This document shows, piece after piece, positions 12,701 through 25,089 of a stretch of 64,000 nucleotides of DNA; position 1 is the first letter of the stretch; the number at the start of each line of letters is the position of its first letter. The notes below the pieces were generated by a model. That model saw only the letters and a list, made by a program, of their open reading frames with translations, had not been told where the DNA came from and did no database searches. Origin of the DNA: Sclerotinia nivalis (taxonomy: Eukaryota > Ascomycota > Leotiomycetes > Helotiales > Sclerotiniaceae); assembly GCA_029531795.1 (NCBI GenBank), contig JAPEIS010000002.1, positions 682,001-746,000 of the forward strand, given 5' to 3'. Position numbers and translations under genes: made by a program.

Positions 12701-14509
12701 GGTACGGAGTAGATGTAAGAGTTGAGACGGTCACCAAGCAACTAACTATCATCAGATTAGATCCCCCGCAGAGTAGCATCAAATTACCACATCTCCATCA
12801 CATCATCCATCATAATATTACCGGTATGGATTTCATAGACTCATATCACAGTTCTTTTGTTCAAGTACCTCGACTGCTCTGGCTCATCCGCCTCCGTAGC
12901 TGGAAAAGCACTTCCTAGAAAAACCGAATTCATCTGGCGAAAGTCTGTGCATCAACTGCACATCCCGCGGTCTATCAATCTCGCTACGAATTCCGAGGAC
13001 ATCATCGACAAGATGTAGATGTTCGTGCGTCTTTTACTTTTGTTTCCGGGGTTTGCGCTTCTCTCTATGACTAGTAAAGCGCAGGCAGTGATGTGATGTG
13101 ATTGTAGAAGCAAAATAAACATCCCAAAGACCTTTCAAGGATTTTCTCACAGCCACACATTCGTGCCTTTTTTGCTTACGGGTACCGTCCCTACGGTCCG
13201 GTCACTGTTGTTTAAGCACATTCCCGTCAAGTCCTGGACTGCGGCGTGTTACGTCGGGTAGGTACAAAAATACTTATGGGAAAATATTATTATCTCGAGA
13301 ACACGGCATGTTTCGCTGACTATTGTCACGTTGACTAAACAGATTCATGAAAACTCAATAATGAGAGGAAGTGAAAAATATAATACATGGATGGTCCCCC
13401 ATCAGTCGAAGAGTATCCACAATCAACTTCGCCTTCACCTGCCAACACGTTGTTTTGTTGATATGTATTTTGTCACTGTTCCGACCAGAAACCGAATGGC
13501 GTATGAGACTGCAGGAAACCACCCGGGATGTTTTAAAATACCCTGTGCCGTCTTTTTCAACGATCTGATACCAGGATACTTCTGTCAAGAGCCTATCATC
13601 GAAGCACCAAGAGTGAAGAAGGTTGTTGAGAAAGGTTGTTTTCCATGCTTAATGCATGATGCGAAAAATCTAAGCTAGAAGTTTTATTGTTCATTTCTTC
13701 AGCGGTGTCTTGAAATGCCGACTATTGTACTACTTTTAGAAATGATTCCCCACCGATTACGCCAATTGTAAGATTAGCATTATCAAGCCGTCAGTTCTGA
13801 AAGGCATGAATTATGTTTATCAGGTTGACACAAATTATAAAACAACAGCTGTTGGAGATATCTTGATTAACGACGACGCCTTAGGAGCAACGCTAAAGCT
13901 CGCAGACTCGTAACCTGATCATGGATACGACATTCAGGAATTCACAAGTTTTGTATATGAGCCTTTTTTTACTAGTTGTGGGGGATGGAATTGATTTGAG
14001 ATTCAATTGTTGAGGCGAGAGAATGAAGGGGTATCTGTGGGTAGCCGTACTTCGGGGTTCCTAAAAGCCTAAAACCTTAGATCTTGCCGGAGCGCGGGCG
14101 GGATCTCGAAAATGCTGTGATTTGTGACCGGGCTGAGGATGTACAGTACATGACGATACCAGAGGTAGCCTTTTTTGATTCTTGTGTTACGCATTTTACC
14201 TTGCGTTGTAGCAGATTTTTGTTAATATAATGCTCCAGGCCTGATTTGTCTATCAAACTCATGTGCTGATTGGATAACCCAAACGGAAAAGCTTCGACTA
14301 CTTAGGTTGTGTAAATTCGAGGTTGCAGGCGCGCCGTGTAAGAAAAGAAAGATTATGCTACAAGCAGGGTGTAAGAGGGGAAAACTCCGACTGTACGGTA
14401 CCTTTAGGCTTTTGGTAATGTCACGGTAAGGGGTAGTACAAAATTGGTGTGGTAGCGGAGTCTCCATAGAGAATCAGGATCAAGTTAAAAATGCTTGGCT
14501 GCAATAATG

Positions 14510-14525
14510 AATACGTATACGTATT
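14510..14525. repeat. 16 bp perfect palindrome
   Basis: AATACGTATACGTATT is its own reverse complement. It is AT-rich with internal TACGTA and could be a binding site or chance. Confidence 0.4.
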
Positions 14526-17500
14526 TTACAAAATGCGGTAAACATTAAAAACATTAGAGGTTCTTTCGACAAGGGCGATAGGATAAGGCTCACGAGAGAT
14601 TCGAGGGGATAATGGAGATGAATTAACTTTTTACGCCCGCACGATTCCGAAAAGGAGATGGGGTGATTGATAGAAGAAGGGAGATGAAATTTGGGGAAGG
14701 ATTAGTTTCTCTCACCAGGTACCTGCCGTAGTGAAGTTTCTAAGGTTTCTAAGGTTTTTAGCTAGAAGAAAGGAATTATGGATACATCCGTATTTAGACT
14801 GTTGCGAGGCAAAACAGGCAAAACGATTGGTGGAGTAAATGCAGGTACGATCCGCTGACTAGGTCAAACAAGAATTAAACACAGTGAAGAAAAAAAAAGG
14901 GTGTAAAAAAAATGATGAAACACTCTTCGAATCTGATCCACTCATTTGATTCCTATTCTGGTCATTTCAGAATAACTCACAGCGAACGCCGAGCAATGAG
15001 TGGGGTGGTGGACTTTCAAAAATGTACGAGTGCGAGACGCCGCATACGATTTGACGTAGAAAAGAAACTTCAAATCACATCTATCATCTCCGTACCATAT
15101 ATAGAAAAGGAAACAGAAATGCCTGTAAAATACTGGGAGTATCACATGGCTATGTTGTATGTTCAAAGAGCTATAGCTACGTGGGAGGCTCTATGAAATG
15201 CGAAGCAGTGAATAACAATGCGGACGAGGTGTTAAAAGTAAGGGATTACTAATAATAACAACAAAAGTGTACTTTCTGTAGGGTATCTTGTCTACTTAGA
15301 TAATGCCTCCATCGTTCGTAGCACCGTCTACCTAGTATACTCGAGTACATATCTGTCATTTAATGTTGTACATAGACCTCAGCTGAACTGGACTAGGTAC
15401 AAATATCAAGCCATGATGTTCTCCAATGTTCCAGCCACCATGGACCACATAGCTTACTTCAATCGCCCCCAAATCTCAACCGTAATCTAGGTCTCCAAGG
15501 TTTCCTTCCGAGCACGGTCTTTGATTTTTTTCGAGGCGACGGGCCAACCCTTACGCAAGTGATTGTGTTTGGTACGCCTGCCAACTACTCGCCGATTGTC
15601 ATTCCCATTTCATTGTCCCCATTGTTGTCTAATCTTATATGTTTTGTAATCATCACGATTCTTCTTACCCAAATCAAGCTCTCGGCGCCGTTCCGAATAC
15701 TACCAAGCTTCAGTAACGCGTCTAAGACTAAGAAAACTCCTTCCATGGATCTTTCAATCTTCTCATTAAGACCTCGGATACGTAATTTCACAAGAGACCG
15801 GGACCGAGAAAGCTAGAACCACATCGCTTAAAGTCGTAGAATCATTTCTTTGGAATTACCGAGAGAATTCCTCACTCCGGGGTCTAAAACCAGGAACGGT
15901 GAGGAAACATAACGGCACAAGAATACGCCTGCCATCAAGGATACATCTGGTTTTATAAGTCTACTAAGCTAGATGGCGCTTATGCTTCAGAATAAAATAT
16001 TCTCCGATACATTCCCCACTCAGTAGTCCTTTGAATGGTTCAACAAGTATCAGAAACCTCAAATTTTCTACATTTTCTACATAGAAAATGACGAGTCATC
16101 AGCACCACTTTCACATCCTCAAACAATGCCCAGAAATAAATACCCGCAGAAGAGTGTTGATTATGTTGTGAACCAAACATCAGCACACGAATGCTTGCAA
16201 AAAACATTGTCACATCGTGTTGTACGTGGTCGTGGACTCATCACGATGCGTTTACTCCGGACTTGTGGGACGTTGGCTAGTTTAGATAGTCGTCATACGT
16301 TCCAAATAGCTTTCATGTTATGATGTTTTTGTTGTGAACACTTCACAATTTCAGGCTGCTGACGAGCTTGCCTCATTATCCGCCAGTTTATCCGAGAGAT
16401 TGAGGGGTGCAGACCCCAACCATATCACGTCCAACATCCATGCCCCCTGCATGTGCTCATCTTAAGGTGATGGGGGTCATAAAAATCCCTGTACCAAGGC
16501 TTGCTGTGTCGATCAGCACGGGCGCCACAAAGAAGTACCACGCTGGATTCTCTCAAGTTCTGAACCTTCGACAACCATGAGTGGACGGATTTACCTTTCG
16601 TTTTGCTGTTAGCTACCATGCAGTGTTCTCCCGTAGGAAGACCGCATTCTCACAGAACGGCGACCATTCACATCATTATCTTCACACAATTCAACCTGCA
16701 GCTCTCCACGAGAACCAGCACGAGAAGAAAATATCCCGTGTTTTCCCATCCATCGCATACACCAAGAAGGTATCACCATCTCACCGCATCTATGCGCAGA
16801 CAAGACGGAAGGTGGCTGTGTCCCCGGATTTTCACAATATACCCTGTGTGCGGGTAATGGACTTTCCGGTAGTAGGTACTATATACTTTCTACTTCAGAA
16901 TTCGATACATCGACTTCAAAATTCCATATCAAGGGAATACCGGCAGTTATCGGCGATTAATATATCATATATTTTATATTACATGCAAATCATGCATGAC
17001 ACGGTTTATTACATTGCAATTTATTTCCAACATTGCAAGCACATATGTACCTGGTTTTTAGACCCATTCCAGAATTCTGGTTATCTTGGGAGTATCTCCA
17101 TCAAGAAAGTTGTCGTAGACCTTTTTGATAATCAGTTTGAGGATTTAAATACGGATTAGCTTTGCAAGTTGCTACATTAAACTACTAGGCTGTTGGGATA
17201 TACCTCATTTTATGGACCATATGGCTCGGAATGATTCTTCCCTCGTGATTATCGGTTATATTCATCCCATGGGCAGAAATGGACGGAAGAAACCAAAAAA
17301 AATTCCTCATCCAGCCGAGCTTGAATTCAGCCGAGTCATCTTTTGATCTCAAGATCTACTGTTCAGTGAACATTCTGCCGGATTGAGATATGAGCTTCAT
17401 TACTTTGCATACGATACTATTTTTTGTAAAACCGGGGTGCAGGAGTTCGGTACCAGTTATTTGTTATGTGGTGAAGTACTCGTGTACACTTGGGGCACCA

Positions 17501-19960
17501 GAAGAGCTATGGCATATCTTTGAAGCCGGGAGAGTCTAGTCTCGCCTCCCGCCCCCTAGCTACAGCGTCGTGTGTCACCAGATTGTGTCAACATTCAACA
17601 AAATACGCATAACCAGGCGACAAGTAAGCTGAGATCAAAGAACGATTAACATGGAGATTTCAAAAGACGGTTAGTCCTATCATGGTGTTTCTATCCATGA
17701 GCCAGAATCAGAAAAAACCTCATGCTTGATGTGGCTGTTTATCCTTTCAATGTCATTTATCTCACTTCACCAACGTCAATTTAGATGGCAGTGTCTCCAT
17801 ACTATCTATTGATTAACATGCAAATAAAATTACAGTTTCTTACTTAGTAGCAAACACCAACAGATGGGTACACATTCTATTTGCTTCCAAAATATCCTTC
17901 TACCCGGTTCGCAATCACATGAACAACGGCCAATCCCTTTTACTTTCCTAAAAGCTCGGTCAAATACGTACTTGATATAGTTGCAAGATTTACATATAGG
18001 ATCACCATCATAAAAACCCCAACTTTTAGTACAAAGACAGGATGACGGTCCGAAAAAACCTCGCAACCGGCCCGTTCGTTACCTGTCATCCAGGAGCGAA
18101 CAAGCTAGGTTAAGAGTGAATTAGCGCTTAGCGCAACCGTTATTAACAAGCCTAACAAACCATCGTGACATCGCGGCTCTAGTATCTCCACATTTATTAC
18201 CATCGTATCGTCTCCTAGAGACGAGACATGCGCCTGTATAAACCTCTTCATTGCCTCGTGCGCGGGTTAGTGGAGAAGACGGGTCTAGTGATATCGTGGT
18301 GTCGAAAATACGACTTCGTATAGCGGGAGATTTCATTGATGGTGAGTTAGGTAGATTGTACGAGATTAGCCGTGGTATACGACTAAGTGTATAGGCATTA
18401 TTGTATGGAATGTGTGATGCTGGTCCGAAGATGGAGTTGAACTTAAGCTTAGGTTATAGATCGAAGCTAATACAGAAGTAGCTCTTGCGGAATGTAATGA
18501 CCGCTTATCCGGCGGTGATGATCTTTTCGAATTCAAACACGAGGTAATGCTACTATGGTCTTCCTATTTACTGTAGCAACCGATCACGAGGGGTCGATTT
18601 CGGCTGGCCTAGATCTGGTGTACGACAACAGTATGTGCTGAGCAAAAAGGGATAATAGGGACCGAGTAGAAAGATGAGAATGTGACAAGCGGATTGAAAA
18701 TACATGGTTTTGACAAGCATCTGCTAACGTGTTGGATCGCAGTTTACAGAATGCAGAGTCTCAACAGGATGGTTTGTCACAAGACAGTAGTGAGAAGATA
18801 ACCAGCTCATGAAAGTTTGCTTAGTACACACTAGATCATCGTGGTCTCATTAACCACCTTCTTTAGTACAACTCCGCTTGAGACACCATGGTAATCTAAT
18901 GAAGAGAATTATACATTATCAATCTATACAATGAACTATCCAAAATCTTCGTACAAATATACCCTCTTTCAATCTCAATGATCTCTCCATCTGAATCCAG
19001 ACCATAAAATCTGACCTAAATCTAAATCACCCGAAAAAAATCATAGAAATCCTACTCCCAATCTGATCTCTTCTCACCCTCCTCCAACATGCTGTGCGTT
19101 ACCGAGTTCGCTGCATATGCTACATATCCTATTCACTGCCTCCAGCTGACAGACACGACACTGTTGTTTTTATCTTGGATCTGTTGTTTGTGTTGTTGTT
19201 ATCACGCCTCTTGCTCACCTATGTGTGATAAACGTAATTGTGATAGACGTCGCTGACCAACGTATGGGGCAGGATGTGTAGGATTTTCAGAGCTGTTTAG
19301 TTTCTTTGTCATGCGAATACTGAACCCTGTGATATTTGTTATGTATGTGATTTGCTAAGTGATATTTTATTTTTGTTATAAGAGTTATGGGAAATGATAC
19401 TGAACATACCATATTGTGAAGTACAGCAGCCTGTATGAACAGTATCTATGCCTCTGGTCACCGAGTATATTCTAAAAGCGATGACAAATTGACATCTAGC
19501 ACAAGTTTAAGTTCAACTACATGCACAGATGGCCGCAATCTCATCAACATCTATCATTAGGAGTTCTCCGGCCACAATCCGAAGTACTAATTGTAGTTCA
19601 CTATATTCCTTCCTATTCAAAACGAAAATCAACACCAACCACAAACCACGAGAACATGCAAAATCTAGGAAGCTAGCCAATAATTCACTTCAACTCAAAG
19701 TTCAAACAATCACCATAAGCTTCCCATAGATCATCCCATCTTCCTCCACTGATCGACCGAAGTTACCATGCTTAAGTATCCCATCTCGTTCTTAATCCTC
19801 CAGGAGTTATCGAGGGGTCACAACTGTCACTTACGATCAAGCAAACAAGAACACAGCTTTTCGAATAGATGGATACCGAAGAATGTAGCTATGTCAAGAA
19901 CGATGTGAGATTCGGTGGTGCCACAATACGCATCCTAACCGAGCATGAAAGGAGACAGAC

Positions 19961-20004
19961 AACTCAACATCACCAAGCACAAAACTCAACATCACCAAGC
20001 ACAA
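19961..20004. repeat. 22 bp perfect tandem duplication
   Basis: The unit beginning AACTCAACATCACCAAGC occurs twice without mismatch, back to back, at the end of the gene-poor region and about 230 bp past the 3' end of the Aquarius gene. Confidence 0.7.
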
Positions 20005-20238
20005 ACCTCGACAAGAAACTCCATCATGCACTCTAGGCTCACAAGATGGTAAAGACAAAATTATGTTCATATGTTTGGTATCATTCTTTTGTTTGTTCAT
20101 TATTGTACGCCATTTCCTCGTATTATAGTCACATACAATACAATTCCGCAGATATCGTTCATGAATCATCATGACCCAGCTCTATCCATGCATCTGTCGG
20201 TGATTACTTCGTCTTCCAAATTCCATTTCTGTGTGCTA

Positions 20239-23200
20239 TCAATTCACAACATCCAATTCTTCCTCACCTTCGAGAATCTCGTCATCTTCCTCCAAGCCCT
20301 CAAACTGGTCTCCATCCTCATCAGCATCCCCAACCACCTTTCCCTCCTCGATAGCTAAAATCTCTGCTCCACCTTCCGGCAAACCTCTCTCCTCTCTCAA
20401 CTGTCTTATCTTGGAATTAGTCATTTCGAAAACATATTGACCTAAATGTTCCACTCCCTCCATGACAGCTTCGCCGGACACTGACTCTAGCCCCTCCTCA
20501 TCCGCCAATATCCTCTGACTTGGCCACATCTCCCCAGTACTCAGCATCAACTTATCTGGCCTCGATAATAAGATATCGAAGGCGTGTTTTAGCTCGAAAC
20601 ACGATTCGAAGACCTCTCGTCGTCCTAAAATGTAGAGGCCGAGACGGGCACGAGATAGTGCTACAGTAAGACGTCTGACGTCACGAAGGTAACCGACGCG
20701 TGATGTACGAGTGAGAGAAAGAATAACGTCTAAAGTTTTGTTAGTGATCTATTGGCAACGAAATAACCTTGACGAAACTTACAATCATTTTGTTCTCCTT
20801 GATATTTATCAACTGTTGTGACGATTTTTGGGAGACCAAATAGAGGATTCTTAGCACATCGATGGGAGAGGACATCTTTAATTAGTGCACGTTGACCAGC
20901 ATATGTGGATAATATGCTGACCTTCGAAGCGGGATATCCTAGTAGGCGCATATATTGGTAAATAGCGACTGCATATTCTGCTTCTCCTAAATTCTGGATA
21001 AAATGAGGGGTTGGCTCCATTTCACCCTTCCCTTTGTAGTCACGCACTTGGATGAATTGATAATCATATTTGAAACCAGCGTTTGCGGTTTGATATTCAG
21101 GTGTGGTTGATACAATTGGCAAATTACCAAGATTTTGATATCGCCAAGAGTAGAGAGATGCAATGGACGGACGAGCACGACCCTGTTGATCGAGATTGAT
21201 AGTTGGGACACCTAAGCGAACTAGGCGAGAGAAAAGGGATTGTTCGAGATTTGCGTAATGACGGAACGCAAGATTTTGAATGACTGGAGAGTTCTGGAAA
21301 TGGTCACCGCACAAAACTACACGTTGAAGAGGGGTCCCGCCACTCTTTGGCTTTTGCAACGCCATAGGGATGAAGTTTTCGATTTCAGTGATCTGAGCCG
21401 CTTCCTCCATAACAACATTGTCGTAGTGGAAGCCAAGTGACGATATTTCACGTCTTCTCATGGCTGCATGCGTGGAGGTCATGGCAATGATTCGAGCCTC
21501 GTTGGTGAGAAGATAGTTTGCCTTATCTCGATCGCGTCGCAATATCTCAAAAGGTCGAACATCTTCAAGCTCAGTGAATATCTTAGTAATGTGGTGATAA
21601 CATCCCGTAGCTACATCAACGACGGCATCTTTATCAGCGCCAGGAGGGAAAAGAGGTTGAGGGGCATTCGAAAAGTAGTAGTGAAAGGGGAATGCAGAGA
21701 CGATCGACTCTGTCGTTGACTCCGGGTCTTTCATGACTTCCTGGAATCTTGTCCATGCCGGCTCAACGTAGACTGAGTTGAAGTAACCGGCAGTCTCAGC
21801 TGAGCTTCCATGGGCTCCTGGAGCGCCGAAATTGGCAGCAAGGCGATCAACCTCTCTGAGATACCCATCTCTATTTTCAAGAAAAGACTCGACACGCCCA
21901 TGCTTGCTGAAGTTCGTTTCGGTGTCTAGTTCCTCCTCGCCATGCCCCAACCGTAAAAGGTGTCGTTCATCAATATCAAGAGCAACAATTTTCTGGAACA
22001 ATTGATTCAGAGCCTGATTACTATGGGCAATAAGAAGAGTGCGCTGGTTAGGGAAGTTGTGATATAGGTTGTTGATGATCTGAGTTGCAACGTCCGTCTT
22101 CCCAGTTCCTGGAGGACCAACAATAACGGTAAGTCCGGGTTGCGTGCCGGAGATAATGGCTTCGATTTGAGCAGGGGTAAAACGGACTTGGTTCAACTTA
22201 GGGGCATCCATAGGATATGGTCCTGTACTTGGAGGTTTATAGGAAGAGACTTGAATGGCTTGTGGCTCTTCGTTTGGCGTCGGTTCTGCTTCCCTGCGTC
22301 TCTTTTTCGTTGGCCTTGCTGGTGGTTCAGCAGCTTTCGCTACCGTTTGCAGCACATAGGGTGGTCCAAAGCTACCTGTAACATCGTCGTTTGGCTGGAT
22401 AGTCCTACCGGGCAAGCTTTCAATGAGATGTTGCCAGTCAAGAAATGTGTCCCGATAGTCGACCTTTTTGAGTTGATTTGATAGTCTAGTATAATTGGCT
22501 CCCGTAGGATCACCATAGCCTAGAAAGACTTCGTGAAGCCAGGGAGCCAGTGGGACATCAGATAATGTCAGACTCCTAATCGATTCGAGGATCGGTTTGA
22601 AATTATTTTCACGTCCTTTTCTGCGAACAATCACGTTCATAGTTTCGTAAATGTCAGGCTTGCCTTTGTCGACTCGATCTTTGTCCTCTTTATACATAGC
22701 TGCGTCAAGTTTCAGTTGGAGTCTTCGCGAGCCAGCGCGAGCATTGCCGTTGACTTGGCCATTGTAATTCATCAATGAGCGCCCTCGGTCATCTTGAACT
22801 TGGATGACTTCGGCAGCTCGGAGATATTTCAAACCCAGCTTTTGAGCGTCCGAAGTGGTTGCCCCGCCATCCGCGACCATAGCAGACTCGTCAGTGGCTT
22901 TCACAGAGAGCAAGAAGATCACGTCGTCGGGCCGTAACGAATCCCATTCTCGGCGAATGTTTTCGGCCATGCGGCTGACATCAATTGTGACCTCGGCTCG
23001 GACGACAGCTGGTTTGTCATCTCCTACAAGGGGAGGTACAACTTCAAGGATACTACAAACTGGTTAAAGAGGTCGCAATGAGAACACGAGGTTACACTTA
23101 CGAAGGTTTCGTTATTGGCAGTGCCATCCTGGAGAATCCTTCAAAACTTGTTTGGCCTGTCCTACCAGCTACTGGTCGGAGACGCTTTATTGTGTCCTCG

Positions 23201-24823
23201 ACATCTCGTCTGATCTCATAAAATGATTCGCATCGATGCAAGATAAATGATCGCCATAGAAAGTCTCCAACGGTCAAATATTGTAGGTTCAGCTTCGGGA
23301 TAGCAAGGGGTTGTGACCCATCAAATCCATCATTCCTAAGCAGGGTTCTTTCAAAGAGAGTACTTTCTGTTGGAAGAATACTCAAGTCACGGGCAGTCTC
23401 TTGGAATGTCTTGCGCTTTTCATGTGTCGATAGAAGAATCTCCAGAAGAAATCTACGATCTACTATGACGTTGGTAGATGGTGGATAAGAAGTCCGTAAG
23501 TCAAGAAGGTTGCAGAGCTCTGTCATCTCAGCATCTGTAAGGGATTCTAGATGACCCTCGAGCTCCACCCGCTTATCAATGGACGAATAATTGGACAAGG
23601 CAAGAATAGTCAACTTTTCCTTAAAGTGCTTGAGTGCAGTCCTTTGCAGGGACGCCAGTGTTGCGCAATGGCGTTCATATGCTTCCGTACGGCTATGCTG
23701 AACACCTGTATGGTCATTTATTGCAAAATATGTATAATGCTTAAAAAGCGCGTACAAATCTCGTAAAAGCCCATTCTCCTCATCATTAAATGCTGGAGAG
23801 AGTCTGATAGTTGGAAAAACGTGCAAATCTTGTAAAAGTGTGTTCACATATCTCCTGGTTGGTAATTGACTTTGAAGATCTGATAAAAACTCTATAAATC
23901 TCTCACAATACTGTACATTCTCTACTTTGTGTGTCAGTGCGGAAACAATAGTGATAGCAGGGGTTTCAGCATACCGGTTTTAATTTTCTCTCCATAGAGT
24001 TGATTGAAAAAGTCAAGAATTAGAGTCAAGAGCCAAGATCGCTCAAATCGAAGTCGGGCTTTTGTAGGTTCATCAGAGGCATCATATCGTTTCGCTGCCG
24101 CCCTCCAAGCTTTCTTCAATTGTACAGTATGATCAAGTATCTTTTCCCTTTTCTTCTCGCTCGAGATGTTGTGCCAGATAGATATCGAAACCAAAGGTGC
24201 GCACTCTTTCCGAACTATCCCATTGTCTAAAGACTGAAATGCGCTGATTATGAATGATAGGAGATGTGTTCGAATCGTCGCAGAAAGAGTAGTATCCAGT
24301 GTCATAGACAAGATTCGTCGAAATAAGGTTGAGAAATCGGATGTATTGTCCGCAAAGATATCTATGGTGGTCAGCATAACGCATTGCAGCTTTCCTTAAT
24401 AGCACTTACCCCAGGTCGGCAGATGTTCTCTAGTCCTTACATTTACAATAAGAACTATCAGGAGGATATGAAAGTTTGAAGCATCTTCAGAATAACCCGG
24501 CCAAAGATAACTAGTATTGTGGTCAGTAATGAGTCCCTGCCGCAAAGTCTGGATGGATGGATGTACTTCTCAAGGATATGAAGATTTTCAAGTGTCAAAA
24601 GTGACCTGAATGAGAAGTTCTCCTGCTCTAAAACATCCCATATTTCCGTCTTGATCACGTCCGGCTTGACCTTTACCTTCGCAGACTTTTTTGAAGGTTT
24701 CAACCAATGCTTTGCGGCAAGTTGCGCAAATGAGCTTTCGTTCTGTGGTTCCTCCGGGGGCAATACTCCCATAGTCTCTTCCACAGCCTTCCCCTGACCT
24801 CTTCCTTTCGTCCTCGGAGCCAT
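20239..24823 (-). CDS. cwf11: Intron-binding spliceosomal helicase Aquarius/Cwf11
   Basis: SF1 RNA helicase of the intron-binding complex, which contacts the branch-point region and couples splicing to later mRNP steps; nuclear. Exons are 24823-24567, 24510-24410, 24361-23975, 23924-23102, 23052-20783 and 20729-20239; all junctions hold frame and give 1442 residues, normal for the family. The first half is the helical-repeat scaffold (ENYLWPGYSEDASNFH and VQYCERFIEFL are typical and cross introns). The helicase core has Walker A GPPGTGKT (about residue 835), MEEAAQITEIENFIP as motif II, QQGRARPSIASLYSWRY, TVDKYQGEQNDYVILSLTRT and VALSRARLGLYILGR. The tail is acidic. Another ATG at 24850 lies nine codons upstream; 24823 was chosen because APRTKGRGQ resembles the family start. 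It shares a promoter with the THO1 gene. Confidence 0.95.
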
Positions 24824-25089
24824 TGTTGTTACTCGTGGTGTGACTGGCAATTTGTATTGCGCGCGTCAGTCGCGTGTAAACATCTTATCATAGACATAAT
24901 TTTTGGAAGCTTGGTGCTTTCACACGTGATGACTAAGCAGAATTTCGCCGTATCTACATCGACGTCGCGATAACCTTCATCTATTTCCTACTTCTCGTGA
25001 CAACTAATTCTTCCACCGAAATTTCCAAAAATTAGATTCTCACCTGCGCCAGTACGGGAGGAATTAACGAATCGACATTACATTACGGG
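24824..25089. promoter_or_regulatory. Divergent promoter of Aquarius and THO1
   Basis: Only 266 bp separate the two start codons, so both transcripts start within or next to this spacer. It has a CpG-containing core (CATCGACGTCGCGATAACC near 24957-24975) and no TATA-like box. Coordinated expression of the two RNA-processing genes is a natural inference. Confidence 0.55.

Larger units (their letters stand above)
9756..20238. other. 10.5 kb stretch without a recognisable gene
   Basis: Neither strand has a frame with convincing coding character. The longest (192 codons from 16581 on the plus strand) has no recognisable domain and an unusual His/Tyr/Ile-rich content. The right part, next to the homeobox start at 9755, must contain that gene's promoter and 5' leader. 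Visible local structure is limited to a 16 bp palindrome at 14510-14525, a 22 bp perfect tandem duplication at 19961-20004 and scattered A/T runs. No LTR, terminal inverted repeat or transposase-like reading was found. It could hold distal regulatory DNA, non-coding transcripts or a fully decayed element; I cannot tell which. Confidence 0.5.

Noticed and set aside
13331..13678. 115-codon plus-strand frame
   Set aside because: No family resemblance, competing frames on both strands, and AT-rich flanks without splice or start context.
16581..17159. 192-codon open frame on the plus strand in the gene-poor block
   Set aside because: No recognisable domain, odd His/Tyr/Ile-rich content, overlapping frames of similar length nearby, and no clear promoter or splice logic. 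Treated as chance.
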